From the NCBI RefSeq assembly GCF_000092065.1, contig NC_009356.1, positions 310,001-374,000 on the forward strand: a DNA stretch of 64,000 nt, in the 5' to 3' direction. Origin of the DNA: Ostreococcus lucimarinus CCE9901. Lineage: Eukaryota > Chlorophyta > Mamiellophyceae > Mamiellales > Bathycoccaceae. This document shows positions 1 to 8,844 of the stretch, piece by piece (position 1 is the stretch's first letter; each line of letters opens with the position of its first letter). Under the pieces are notes generated by a model. The model made no database searches and was not told the DNA's origin. It was given only the letters and a program-made list of their open reading frames with translations. The position numbers and the translations under genes were made by a program.

Positions 1-1
1 T

Positions 2-379
2 TTTAGACGACTAGACACCAACCCGGACGTCGCTCGCGAGTACGAAAAGTCCTTCGACGAGTACTTTGAAAAGCTCCGCGAGCGCGCCGAGGTCAAGCTT
101 CGCGAGGAAGCCGCGTCGGCGTCCGCCGCCGAGCCCACGTCGCTCGAAGAAGTCCCTTTAGAAGACCGTCTCGGTCCCGGCGGTCTCGACCCGGTCGCCG
201 TGTACGACGCCCTCCCTCGCGAGATGCGCGAAGCCTTCGATTCCGGCTCCGTCGACGCGTTGAAAAAATTTGTCAACTCCCTCCCCATGGACGAGGCTCG
301 CGCGCACATGCGCGCGATGGTGGACAGCGGTCTTTGGGTTCCGACCCCGGGCGAGGATCCAGGCGAGGCTCTGCGCTGA
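2..379 (+). CDS. CDC37: Hsp90 co-chaperone Cdc37, C-terminal part (5' truncated by window edge)
   Basis: An open frame enters from the left edge and ends at a TGA at 377-379. It carries the Cdc37 C-terminal signature: a stretch reading LGPGGLDPVAVYDALPREM, followed by an acidic helix region and MVDSGLWVPT. This is very close to animal and fungal Cdc37 (RLGPGGLDPVEVYESLP and CIDSGLWVPN, from family knowledge). Cdc37 loads protein kinases onto Hsp90 in the cytosol; the kinase-binding N-terminus is outside the window. The first bases (ttttag) could be a splice acceptor rather than coding sequence, so the true exon may begin at about base 7. The next gene starts 115 bp downstream on the same strand. 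Confidence 0.85.
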   Translation, partial: FRRLDTNPDVAREYEKSFDEYFEKLRERAEVKLREEAASASAAEPTSLEEVPLEDRLGPGGLDPVAVYDALPREMREAFDSGSVDALKKFVNSLPMDEARAHMRAMVDSGLWVPTPGEDPGEALR

Positions 380-494
380 GCTCGGTCGTGTCGTCGCGAT
401 TCCCTCGACGCGCGCGCGACCGCCTGATTTTTCAACTGTAACATCTGACCCTTCGTTTCCTCTTTCCCCTCACGCGCTCCCGCACACGCCGACG

Positions 495-3400
495 ATGCCC
501 GCCGCCGACGCGGACGCGCCCGCGCGCGACGACGACGCGGGATTCGTCGTGCGCACCATCTCGAGGCGTCCGTGCGTGACCTGCGTCGCGACGCTCTTGT
601 TCGCCGCGATAATTTCCGCCGTCGGTTTGGTGACGGGGACGCTCGAGGTGCAGACCGAAGGCTGGGAAACGCGCGGCACGCCGATCGCGAATCGCCAGGT
701 GCCGTACAGCCTGTACAGCGAGAGCACGTTCGACGACGGCACGACGAACAACGCGTACCTGAGCGAACCGAACGCGCGACGAAAGTTGTTGTCTGGGACG
801 CCCGACTGCGGAACGGGGGGGCAGTACGACTCGGAGAGCAACAGTAACATGGAGGACGACAACAATTTTCACTTGATATTCGAATCGACGGGGGGGGATT
901 TGTTCACGCCGGAAGCGTTCGCGGATATGTGCAAGGCGACGGAGTCTTTCATGGATCACGCCAACGGGGGCGGCGACGGCGACGACTTTGGAAGCCTGTG
1001 CGAGCGACAGAGCGTATGCTCGAGCGCCAGCGATCCGCCGGGGACGACGTCGTCGGATTGGTCGTCGGGTGGGACGTATAAAGGAACGTGGCAGAACTGG
1101 CAGATCGAAACTTCGGGCTCGCCTTCGACGTACAGGCGATGCTCGCGGGCCTTTTCGTACCCCACGTATCTGTACATGAACACCGCCGGGGCCTCGAGCT
1201 GCGACGACTACTTAACAAACTCTGCGTTGCAAACGGCTCTGACGAATTTGAAGACATACTTACTCGCCTGCGCCCCCGTGAAGGCTGCTGATTCTGAGGC
1301 GGCTTGTTCGGGAACTTCGCCTGTGCCTTGGAAGTCGGCGGCGCTCGGTGAAGCTTTCGGCTTAAATGGCGTCACCGATTTATCGCTCACCCGCTCCATC
1401 ATCCCAACGACTGGCAACAGCGATATGATCGCAACATGGGGTTTGAACACGTGGGAAGGCGGTTGGACGTACTCGAGTTCGTATTTCAACGTGTACTATG
1501 ACACCGCTAGTTCGGACGTAAAAGACGCGTATGTCGACGAACAGCTGTTCAAAGACTTGGCGCTCGCCGTCAGCGCCATCTCCATCATTATCATCTTGAT
1601 GTGGGTGCACATGGGTTCGGTGCTATTGACCGTGGGTGGAATCGTACAAGTGCTACTGGCGTTCCCGTCGGCCATTTTCTTCACCAAGACGCTCTGTCAA
1701 CTCGACTTCTTTCCGTTTCTCAACTTCATCGGTCTTTTTGTGATCGCCGGCATCGGCGCCGACGATTGCTTCGTGATGTACGACAAGTTCCAACAGTCCA
1801 AGTGTCGGTGCGTCCCCGGGGCGAACGCTACGGAAGTCATGAAACGCGCGTATTGGGATTCCGCGTGGGCCATGTTTTTGACGTCGATGACTACGGCTGC
1901 AGCGTTCTACTCGAACGCAATCATACCCATCGCTCCCATTCGCGTCTTCGCAATTTTCATGGGCACGATGGTCATATTTGACTATCTGTATGATATCACG
2001 ATATTTGCCGCTTTGCTGGCATGGCAGCACGACGTCATCGTTGGGTACGAAAACACTGGCAAGAACACGTTTGGGTCGTGGTTTCTGGATTTTTATGGCT
2101 CAATCGCACGCTTTCGAGCCAACTGCAAGAAAGGACCACCAAAAACCCGCGACGCTGACGATGTCATCGATTCCAACCGCGAACGAAGATCGGTGGCTGA
2201 AGCTATGCTCGCAGACAAAGTGTTCCCCATCATTCACACACTCCGGTGGTTCCTCGTGGTGGCTCTCATCGGTGCTTTTGCGGGCGGCATGGTCGGCACT
2301 TTGAAGCTGTCGACTCCGCGTGACTCGGAAGTCCAATTGCTCCCTGACGACCACATGTTCACGAAATTTTCGTTCCTCAGGCGTTCAGGCTTCAAGAGCT
2401 CAACGGAGTCTCAGGTGTGGACGAAAGTTCTGTGGGGGGTTACTCCGTCGGACAATGGCGATCACTTCAACCCCGCGAGCCGAGCTTCGATTGAATGGGA
2501 CACGTCGTTCGATCTTTCACCCACTGCGAATCAAAACTGGTTGAAGACTTTTTGCAGTGACACAAAGTCGAACATGGCGAACGATAACGCAGCGTATTGT
2601 TGGTTCGAATACTTTGAAACTTGGCTCGGCTCGGCGGGTGGCCCGACCGAGTGTGGCGGCTACAAATTCATTCCAGTCCCTCAGGCCAACTTTTACAGTT
2701 GCGTCAAGTATTACGCCGATCAGAATCCAAGTGTACAGATGATGTCTCGCCCACTCTCGAACGCGTTCTACACTAGTAATGGCCAAACAAGGATGAAAAT
2801 CATGTCGGTGCAGTTCGCCACAAACGTATTGTGGACCGCGCCTACGGAAGACCTTGAAAAAGTCTGGCAAACTTGGGAGAACTATTTCGCGGCCAAGATG
2901 GCGACAGCACCAGCTGGACTTAAGAACGGGTTTCAAACGTCTGACGCATGGGCTTGGATGGATACCGTCGCTCAGATGCGAGACGGTGCGTACATCGCGG
3001 CCGGGACGACGCTCGCAATCGCTGCGGTGACGACGATGATCTCCACGCAAAACGTCATCATCACCTTGTACTCACTGTTGTGCATCTTGACGATTCTCGT
3101 CGTCACGGTCGCCGGGGTCGTTTCCATGGGCTGGAATCTCGGGTTCCTCGAAGGGATCTGTCTCGTCATCTTAATCGGGCTTTCGGTTGATTACGTCGTT
3201 CACATCGGGCACGCGTACGCGCACGCTGCTCGCCACGAAGGCGTCAGTCGTCGGGAATGCGCTCGCTCGGCGCTCAGTGTCATGGGTTTCCCCGTCCTCG
3301 GTGCGGCGTTCACAACTCTGTGCGCTGCGCTTGCGTTACTTCAAGCCGTGATCGTCTTTTTCACAAAGTTCGGCACCATCGTCGTGCTCTCCGCCGTCTT

Positions 3401-3530
3401 CTCGTCCATCGTCTCCGTCGTGTTGTTCATCGGCCTGCTCGCGGCGGCGGGTCCGGTCAACGGTATGGGCGACGTCACGCGCCTCTGTGGACGAAAAGCG
3501 TTGTCCAAGAGCAAGAGCATTGCGTACTAA
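495..3530 (+). CDS. Dispatched/Patched-like RND-family multipass membrane protein with sterol-sensing-type domain
   Basis: A 1,011-aa protein if translation begins at ATG 495, just before the first hydrophobic segment; an in-frame ATG at 270 lies inside the upstream Cdc37 gene and is unlikely. It has the duplicated RND layout: TM1 at residues about 29-49, a Cys-rich extracytosolic loop, a five-helix cluster (about 350-515), a second large loop, and a second cluster (about 830-990). The first cluster contains GIGADDCFVMYD (about residue 418) and the second has IGLSVDYVVHIGH (about 893). Both are the paired-acidic transmembrane motifs of Dispatched and Patched relatives, thought to couple ion flow to lipid or sterol movement. 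The substrate cannot be read from the sequence. The gene converges on the methyltransferase gene with a 63-bp gap. Confidence 0.85.
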   Translation: MPAADADAPARDDDAGFVVRTISRRPCVTCVATLLFAAIISAVGLVTGTLEVQTEGWETRGTPIANRQVPYSLYSESTFDDGTTNNAYLSEPNARRKLLSGTPDCGTGGQYDSESNSNMEDDNNFHLIFESTGGDLFTPEAFADMCKATESFMDHANGGGDGDDFGSLCERQSVCSSASDPPGTTSSDWSSGGTYKGTWQNWQIETSGSPSTYRRCSRAFSYPTYLYMNTAGASSCDDYLTNSALQTALTNLKTYLLACAPVKAADSEAACSGTSPVPWKSAALGEAFGLNGVTDLSLTRSIIPTTGNSDMIATWGLNTWEGGWTYSSSYFNVYYDTASSDVKDAYVDEQLFKDLALAVSAISIIIILMWVHMGSVLLTVGGIVQVLLAFPSAIFFTKTLCQLDFFPFLNFIGLFVIAGIGADDCFVMYDKFQQSKCRCVPGANATEVMKRAYWDSAWAMFLTSMTTAAAFYSNAIIPIAPIRVFAIFMGTMVIFDYLYDITIFAALLAWQHDVIVGYENTGKNTFGSWFLDFYGSIARFRANCKKGPPKTRDADDVIDSNRERRSVAEAMLADKVFPIIHTLRWFLVVALIGAFAGGMVGTLKLSTPRDSEVQLLPDDHMFTKFSFLRRSGFKSSTESQVWTKVLWGVTPSDNGDHFNPASRASIEWDTSFDLSPTANQNWLKTFCSDTKSNMANDNAAYCWFEYFETWLGSAGGPTECGGYKFIPVPQANFYSCVKYYADQNPSVQMMSRPLSNAFYTSNGQTRMKIMSVQFATNVLWTAPTEDLEKVWQTWENYFAAKMATAPAGLKNGFQTSDAWAWMDTVAQMRDGAYIAAGTTLAIAAVTTMISTQNVIITLYSLLCILTILVVTVAGVVSMGWNLGFLEGICLVILIGLSVDYVVHIGHAYAHAARHEGVSRRECARSALSVMGFPVLGAAFTTLCAALALLQAVIVFFTKFGTIVVLSAVFSSIVSVVLFIGLLAAAGPVNGMGDVTRLCGRKALSKSKSIAY

Positions 3531-3572
3531 TCGGTGCAACTTGTACGGCTTTTTACAAATTTTTCACTTTAC

Positions 3573-3586
3573 TGTAATTTATTACA
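3573..3586. terminator. Back-to-back UGUAA-type polyadenylation signals between convergent genes
   Basis: TGTAA lies at 3573-3577 on the plus strand, 43 nt after the Dispatched-like stop. TTACA at 3582-3586 is TGTAA on the minus strand, 8 nt after the methyltransferase stop. UGUAA is the common green-algal polyadenylation signal; its use here is inferred from position only. Confidence 0.4.
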
Positions 3587-3593
3587 ACACTCT

Positions 3594-4610
3594 TCACACG
3601 CCGGCCTGCGCGACGCGTTGAAGAAACATCTCAAACGAATCCACGTACGCCCGCTTCCCCTCTCCCACGCGCGCCTCCTGGTAAAGCGCGCACGACGTCT
3701 CCTGGTAAAGCGCGCACGACGTCTCGACCGCATCGCCTGAATATCCTCGCAATGTCGCGCGGGCGAATACTAAACTCGGCCGCGACGCGCCTTCGTGGTC
3801 GAACACATCCGTCGCGCGCACGGCGTCGTCGCCGAATGCCGCCACCATCGCCGCCAACAACCGCGCGCGGCCAAGACTGGGGTAGACGACAAAAAATTCT
3901 CCATCCTCTCTCAGCGCCTCCTTTGCGAACCCGATAAAGTCGTGAATCGTCGCCGCGCCTCCATCCTCCAGTATGCCAAACCGAGCGCCTTTTTTCTCTT
4001 TATTCTTCGGCGGCGTCCCGCGCGTCGCCTCGAAAAACGGTGGGTTCGTCAGCACCACATCGAACGCCCGCCGCATTTTACGATCGTCCAGCAGCGCCCG
4101 CGCGTCTTCCACGACATCCCCCGGCACGACGTCGAACGCATCGCTCGCTCGCGCGTTCGTCTCGACGCTTCGTCGAAGCCTCTCGCAGCTGTCCCGCTGC
4201 GCCTCGACGAACGTCGCGCGCGCGGGCCGCGCTCCCGACAGCGCGTACGCGAGCCCGACCGCCCCGCTCGAGCCCGCCCCGAGGTCGCACGCGCGATCGG
4301 CGAAACTCTCGACGTCGCCGCGGCTTCGTCTCGCGAACCACGCGAGGGCGAGGGCGTCGACGCCCGTGCGGTAGCCGACTTTGCTTTGCACCACGCGAAG
4401 CTTCGAGGCGCCGAGCACGTCGAGAGTTTCGCCGTCGGCGACGCGCGGCGCGCGCGGAGCGGTCGAAAGCGCGCGGACGATCGTCGTCGCGGGACGAGCG
4501 GCGCGAGGGGACGCGAGCGCGGCGCGCATGGGTGGGGAGTCGCGCGCGCGAGGCGGCGACTGCCGTCGCGCGCGTCTTCGGTAGCCGCGTCGTCGTCGTC
4601 GTTGGGTCAC
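3594..4610 (-). CDS. TrmN6/YfiC-like SAM-dependent N6-adenine methyltransferase, probably organellar
   Basis: A 338-aa frame; the second Met, at 4529 (residue 28), gives a leader rich in Arg, Ala and Ser like an organelle transit peptide and is an equally likely start. The core has the class I methyltransferase order seen in bacterial tRNA1(Val) A37-N6 methyltransferase. There is a KVGYRTGVDALALAWF segment, then DLGAGSSGAVGLAYAL (SAM site), then NPPF at about residue 189 (amino-methyltransferase motif IV), then a strand reading FFVVYPSLGRARLL. It probably modifies an adenine in a tRNA or rRNA of plastid or mitochondrion; the exact target is not readable. Near the C-terminus an 8-residue unit, ETSCALYQ, is exactly duplicated. 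Confidence 0.75.
   Translation of the reverse strand: MTQRRRRRGYRRRARRQSPPRARDSPPMRAALASPRAARPATTIVRALSTAPRAPRVADGETLDVLGASKLRVVQSKVGYRTGVDALALAWFARRSRGDVESFADRACDLGAGSSGAVGLAYALSGARPARATFVEAQRDSCERLRRSVETNARASDAFDVVPGDVVEDARALLDDRKMRRAFDVVLTNPPFFEATRGTPPKNKEKKGARFGILEDGGAATIHDFIGFAKEALREDGEFFVVYPSLGRARLLAAMVAAFGDDAVRATDVFDHEGASRPSLVFARATLRGYSGDAVETSCALYQETSCALYQEARVGEGKRAYVDSFEMFLQRVAQAGV
3675..3722. repeat. Exact 24-bp tandem duplication inside the methyltransferase gene
   Basis: Copies at 3675-3698 and 3699-3722 are identical. The unit is in frame and duplicates eight residues near the C-terminus without disrupting the gene. Confidence 0.95.
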
Positions 4611-4737
4611 AAACGTCTACGTGGGCGCGCGTCGCCAGTTCTTCTAATTAATCGTTGATCACGTACACACAATACACTCTCACGCCTCCCGCCTATCGTT
4701 GTCGAATAAAGAATTGTATTCTTCTCGCCGAGCGCGT

Positions 4738-5459
4738 TTACGCCGTCAAGAGACCCTTGTCCCGTCGCAACTCTTGCTTGTACTTGGACATGCGCGCCTT
4801 GCGTCGAGCGCCGGTGTTCTTGTGCAAGATCCCCCGCGCCACGGCCTTATCCACGGACTTTGTCGCTTCCGAGATCAACGTTTCCAAACCGCTAATATCC
4901 GCCTCCGTGCACGCGTCCGCCGCCATGAGTTCGCTCGCGTTGACGAAAACCTTCTTCATTCGCGTCGTGATTTCAGACTTTCGCGCCTTGTTATACAAGC
5001 GTTCCTTTTGCGACAATCGCGTGCGCGCAACCTTGTTTTGCGCCGCGCGCACGATGAAAGCCCCTCGAGCCGGCGACGCCGTCGTCGAGCCTGCGCGCGC
5101 GCGACCCCGCGTTTAGGGTTCCAGGTCAGTCACCGCCCCGTCCGCGCGCTTCTTATCTCCCCCTTCCTCCCGCGCGCGCGACGCGCGTTCGCCCGTCGCG
5201 CGCCGTCGAGCGATCGTCGAGAAACGCATCGTCCTCTTCCCGCGATCGCGCGACGCGTCGCGCCGCGCGCGCGCGCCCGCGACCCCTCATCGCCGCGCGC
5301 GCGCCTCCCACCGCGTCGCGCGCCGTCGCGCGCGCGTCGTCGCGCGTCGCGCGTCGCGCGTCGCGCGTCGCCCGGAGCGCGTCCGATTCGACGATTCGTA
5401 CCTCGAGCGAGCGCGGTCTTGGACGCGACGGCGTTGGAGAACGTGAGCGCGGCGTGCAT
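4738..5459 (-). CDS. RPS20: Plastid-targeted bacterial-type ribosomal protein S20, two exons
   Basis: Modelled as exon 1 at 5402-5459 and exon 2 at 4738-5090, giving 136 aa. Exon 2 alone has no ATG before an upstream in-frame stop, so a 5' exon is required. ATG 5459 opens a 19-codon exon (MHAALTFSNAVASKTALAR) ending in a GT donor, and the phase matches a CAG acceptor at 5091. The joined N-terminus is a Ser/Ala/Thr-rich transit peptide followed by FIVRAAQN, a good plastid cleavage context. The body (RLSQKERLYNKARKSEITT..., ...GILHKNTGARRKARMSK) is S20, an early-assembling 16S-binding protein of the small plastid ribosomal subunit. Splicing is inferred from phase and sequence sense. The gene is divergent from the Nudix gene. 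Confidence 0.85.
5091..5401 (-). other. Predicted 311-bp GC-rich intron of the S20 gene
   Basis: The donor begins GTACGAAT and the acceptor ends GCGCGCAG. Removing it joins the transit-peptide exon to the S20 body in phase (19 codons plus 1 nt, then 2 nt). The intron is dominated by short cgcgtcg-type runs. Confidence 0.65.
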
Positions 5460-5651
5460 GGCGCGTCGATGTGTGCGGCGTCGCGCGCGCGGCGACGTCG
5501 CCGCGCCGGCGCGCGCGAAAAGAGCCTTAAATATGAGATTTGATGGCGCGACGGCGGTGTCGTTCGTACGTTCGTGTGTTTATCACTGTTTACACATACA
5601 CAGATTGCGCGGTCGGTCGCGCCCGTCGGTCGCGCGCGCGCGCGCGTCCGC
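5460..5651. promoter_or_regulatory. Shared divergent promoter region of S20 and Nudix genes
   Basis: 192 bp separate the two inferred start codons. A local drop in GC at about 5526-5605 (atatgagatttg, gtttatcactgtttacacatacac) interrupts an otherwise CG-saturated region and may mark the core promoter. No named motif is identified. Confidence 0.3.
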
Positions 5652-6368
5652 ATGGCGCCGCGCGCGCTCGCCGCGCGCGCGCGTCCGGCGCCGATTCGCG
5701 CGCGCGCTCGAAGAGAACGTCGTCGCGCTCTCGCGTCGTCGTCGAGCGCGAGCGACGAGCTGTGCGCGCGCGTGGACGAGCTGAATGCATTCGTCGGCTG
5801 CGAGACGCGCGCGGTGACGGTGCGCGAGCGCGCGCTCGGCCGCGGCGCGTTCGGCGTCGTCCTGCGCGCGTCTCGCGACGGCGGCGTCGGCGCGCTCGAC
5901 GCGCTGGTGACGCGGCGGAGCGAGACGAAGGACGTGTGGCCGGGCGGGACGGACGCGGCGACGAGCGGCGTGGTGCGCGCGACGCGAGGGCGCGACGGCG
6001 AGGCGGCGGCGGCGGAGACGTACGAGGAAACGATGCGACGGGAGCTGGAGGAAGAGCTCGGGAGCGATGCGGCGAGAGGCGCGAGCGTGCGGGAGTTGTT
6101 CACGTTTCCGTACGAGGACGCGTACATGCGAGTGTTCGGCGCGTGCTTTGAAATCGTGCTCAGGGACGACGCCGAAATCGAATTCGCGGACGGCGAAGTG
6201 GCGGCGGCGAGATTCGTGAGTCTGGATGAGTTGGCGAGGAGCCTGAGAGAGGGGCGGGAGAATTTCACGCCGATCGGGAAGTACGTGCTGGAGTCGTACT
6301 TGGCCTTCGTCGAGACGGGCGCGCGGCCGCCCTCGGCGTGGGCCGAGCGGCGCGTCGAACCTTCGTGA
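5652..6368 (+). CDS. Nudix hydrolase with plastid-type leader
   Basis: 238 aa from ATG 5652; a start 26 codons upstream is possible but would lie in the CG-rich leader. About 30 Arg/Ala-rich residues look like a transit peptide. The Nudix box is visible at about residues 105-139: a GG in WPGGTDAATSGVV, the acidic helix ETYEETMRRELEEELG, and then strands typical of the fold. The REx2EELG core binds the Mg2+ used to cleave nucleoside-diphosphate-linked substrates. Spacing between the VLRASRDG strand and the box resembles the IPP-isomerase-like Nudix subgroup of plants, but substrate specificity cannot be assigned. It ends 69 bp from the convergent PGES2-like gene. Confidence 0.8.
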   Translation: MAPRALAARARPAPIRARARRERRRALASSSSASDELCARVDELNAFVGCETRAVTVRERALGRGAFGVVLRASRDGGVGALDALVTRRSETKDVWPGGTDAATSGVVRATRGRDGEAAAAETYEETMRRELEEELGSDAARGASVRELFTFPYEDAYMRVFGACFEIVLRDDAEIEFADGEVAAARFVSLDELARSLREGRENFTPIGKYVLESYLAFVETGARPPSAWAERRVEPS

Positions 6369-6437
6369 GAGACGAGTGCTTTGCATTTAAAAATAATCGC
6401 GCTAGTGTAGAGTGTAGTATAATTCGTTTGGATGTAG

Positions 6438-7472
6438 TCAGTTCTCTAAGCCGTCCGTGCGGGTGGCCGGTCCCACGGCTTTTTCCATGCGCTCGTACCA
6501 GGGGCGGATCGAAGTGTTCGCCATGACGTCCGCGAACGTCTCAAACGTCTTCACGGCGCGCAAGACACCGAACACGCACAAATCTGCGTTATTCGGCGCA
6601 TCGCCGCCGCAGAATTTACGAGAGCCGACCGCTTCGTCGACGAACTTGTCGCACTCGGCGTATAAATCGGCGCGCTCGTCCTCGATTCCGTGTCGCTTCT
6701 TCAGCACGCGATGGGCGATGACGTACATGGACGCCGCCCCCACCCATCTCGCGCTCTCGCGCTCAAAGTACCCAAAATTCCCTCTCTTTGTGATGTAATC
6801 GAAAGATTTCACCGCTTCCGCCCACGTGCGGTAGATGTTCGGCGTCAAAACGTGCACGAAGCGTTCGTCGACCCACTTCGTCCACGTCGCCTCGCGTTCG
6901 AGGTACGCCTTCGTCTTCTTCGCCCCGAACCACGCCCCCGCGTTCGCGCTCGACCCGCTCGCGTCGAACCGCTTCGTGAGCTCGGCGATGATCGCGCTCG
7001 AATCGTTCAACTTTTCGTCCCCCACGGTGACGATCGGGACCTTTTTCCATCCATCCTCGACCCATCCCAGTTCGCCCTTCGTCATCGGGTTCACCTCCAC
7101 GACGTCGTACGGCGTCCCGTGATAATCCAAAAACGCCTTCACCTTGTTACAGAACGGGCACACGTCGTACTGATACAGCGTCACGCGCGCGCCTCCGAGC
7201 GCCGCGTCCGCCGGGCTCGTCCTCGGCGCCTCCGCGCTCGCCTCGCGTCCCGCCGTCGTCGCCGCGAGCGCCGCCGCCGCCGCCGCCGCCGCCGTCGCCG
7301 TCGCCGCCGTCCCCGCGCGCGTCCTCGTCGACGCGCGCGCCGTCGTCGCCGCCGTCGACGCGCGATGCGTCATCGCGCGCGTCGTCGTCGCGCGCATCGG
7401 CGTCGCGCGCGTCACCGCGTCGCGCATCAGCGACATCGCCCGTCGACGCGCCGACGCCGTCGTCGTCATCAT
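6438..7472 (-). CDS. Membrane-associated prostaglandin E synthase 2-like glutaredoxin/GST protein
   Basis: 344 aa. A basic N-terminus is followed by a short Ala-rich hydrophobic segment (about 55-75). Next is a thioredoxin fold with VTLYQYDVCPFCNKVKAFLDY (CPFC at about 105-108), the cis-Pro strand KKVPIVTV and an SSAI glutathione-site motif. An all-helical GST C-domain follows (FGYFERE..., KFCGGDAPNNADLCVFGVLRAV). This is the order of PGES2 (PTGES2), found across eukaryotes including algae and probably a haem- and glutathione-binding oxidoreductase rather than a true prostaglandin enzyme in this lineage. The leader suggests a plastid or mitochondrial membrane. The gene is divergent from the PC4 gene with 215 bp between starts. 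Confidence 0.8.
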   Translation of the reverse strand: MMTTTASARRRAMSLMRDAVTRATPMRATTTRAMTHRASTAATTARASTRTRAGTAATATAAAAAAAALAATTAGREASAEAPRTSPADAALGGARVTLYQYDVCPFCNKVKAFLDYHGTPYDVVEVNPMTKGELGWVEDGWKKVPIVTVGDEKLNDSSAIIAELTKRFDASGSSANAGAWFGAKKTKAYLEREATWTKWVDERFVHVLTPNIYRTWAEAVKSFDYITKRGNFGYFERESARWVGAASMYVIAHRVLKKRHGIEDERADLYAECDKFVDEAVGSRKFCGGDAPNNADLCVFGVLRAVKTFETFADVMANTSIRPWYERMEKAVGPATRTDGLEN

Positions 7473-7687
7473 TCCGAATCGATCGTCCGCGCGTTCGCGC
7501 GCGCGTCGGCGATGCCTCGGCGCGAGACCGCGGCGTCGACGATGCCCTCGCGCGCCGTCGTCGAGCCCGCGCGCGCGTCGTCGTCGCGTCGCGAAGTCTC
7601 GTCGACGCGCCGTCGATGCGCGCGCGACGTCACGTCGCGACGCGCGACGACGACGGCGCGCGACGTCGCGCGCGCCGCGCGAGCGGG

Positions 7688-8770
7688 ATGTCGAGCGACG
7701 ACGCGCCGACGTTCGACGCGCTCGAGACGCGCCGCGCGTGCCGCGCGCTGCTGCCGACGCTCGATTTAGAGCGCGCGACCGAACGCTCGGTGCGCGAGGC
7801 CGTGCGCGACGCCCTGCGCGCGGCGCGCGGCGACGACGGGCGAGACGTCGATCGAATCGTCGTGCAAAACGAGATCGACGCGTTCCTGGGGCGCGCGGAC
7901 GCGGCGGTGGCGGCGAACGAGGACGGCGAGCGCGGGGCGACGACGACGGCGACGACGAAGCGCGAACGCGTCGACGACGAGGGGTCGCCGACGACCGGAG
8001 GGAATAAGAGGGCGAGCGCGACGGCGGAAGAGAGCGCGCTGGATGAAACGCGAGTGTTGGCGGCGCTGGAGGCGATCGGAGAGGACGGGACGGAGGCGAA
8101 GGCGTTGGCGAGCTTTTTGAAGCGCGACAAGACGGCGGTGAACAAGGCGCTGTACGCGATGGCGGCGCGCGGATCGGCGAGGAGAGAAGACGGCGAGGGC
8201 GGGGCGCCGAGGTGGTTCGTGGCGAACGCGAGGGTCGGTGCGAGCGAGGCGGCGACGACGCAGAGCGCGCGGCCGGCGAGCTCGACGGCGGACGCGGCGA
8301 CGACGGACGCGGCGACGAGCGCGGGCGGCGACGACGCGGTGGAGAACGAAGTCGTGGCGCTGTCGAAGACGAAGCGCGTGACGGTGCGAAAGTGGAAGGA
8401 AACGACGCTCGTTGACATTCGCGAGTACTATCAAGCCGGTGGCGAGGGACCGTACAAGCCGGGGAAGAAAGGGATTTCGTTGTCTTCGGCGCAGTGGCGG
8501 GTGCTCGACGCGAACATCGATAAAGTGGCGAGCGCCATCGAGGCGTGCGAGGCGTCGAGCCAAGAGCAGCTGGTGTGCGAGATGTCGAACACGCGACGGT
8601 GCACGGTGAGCAAGTACAAAGGGAAAGTTTTGGTCAACATTCGCGAGTACTACGAAAAAGATGGCGAGATGCGACCGGGAATGAAAGGAGCGTCTCTCGC
8701 GGTCGAAGCAGCGCGACGTCTCGTCGCGCACGCGTCGCAAATTTCTGCGCGCGTGGCTAGCCTCGAGTAG
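7688..8770 (+). CDS. DEK_C - Z-alpha-like winged helix - double PC4 (SUB1) nucleic-acid-binding protein
   Basis: 360 aa from ATG 7688. Residues about 9-71 form a DEK C-terminal-type helical domain (SVREAVRDALRAARGDDGRDVDRIVV...). Residues about 118-178 align with the Z-DNA/Z-RNA-binding Z-alpha fold of ADAR1. The contact residues are present: Lys148, Asn152, Lys153, Tyr156, Pro174 and Trp176, in the motif VNKALYAMAARG...GAPRWFV. Residues about 220-285 and 293-358 are two PC4/SUB1 single-stranded-DNA-binding domains (VTVRKWKETTLVDIREYY and CTVSKYKGKVLVNIREYY). DEK_C-PC4 pairing is known in plant and algal coactivators (general knowledge). The Z-alpha module between them is unexpected. The protein is probably nuclear and involved in transcription or chromatin. 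A TGTAA lies at 8802-8806, 32 nt past the stop. Confidence 0.85.
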   Translation: MSSDDAPTFDALETRRACRALLPTLDLERATERSVREAVRDALRAARGDDGRDVDRIVVQNEIDAFLGRADAAVAANEDGERGATTTATTKRERVDDEGSPTTGGNKRASATAEESALDETRVLAALEAIGEDGTEAKALASFLKRDKTAVNKALYAMAARGSARREDGEGGAPRWFVANARVGASEAATTQSARPASSTADAATTDAATSAGGDDAVENEVVALSKTKRVTVRKWKETTLVDIREYYQAGGEGPYKPGKKGISLSSAQWRVLDANIDKVASAIEACEASSQEQLVCEMSNTRRCTVSKYKGKVLVNIREYYEKDGEMRPGMKGASLAVEAARRLVAHASQISARVASLE

Positions 8771-8844
8771 ATTTGGAAGAAGATGTGGAACACCGACGAA
8801 ATGTAAAACGATGAACGAAATGCTTACCAAGGCGCTCGCGATGC

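Noticed and set aside
1-6. Treating ttttag as a firm splice acceptor of CDC37
   Set aside because: It fits an acceptor, but the Cdc37 frame also reads through it and the upstream sequence is not available.
4699-5784. A 361-aa plus-strand frame over the S20 gene and its leader
   Set aside because: It is almost entirely Arg/Ala/Ser from cgcg-rich DNA, has no domain, and overlaps the well-supported S20 and Nudix genes on conflicting frames.
7688-8770. Bacterial-style operon with the flanking genes
   Set aside because: Neighbouring genes alternate strand, some are spliced, and leaders are of eukaryotic organelle-targeting type.
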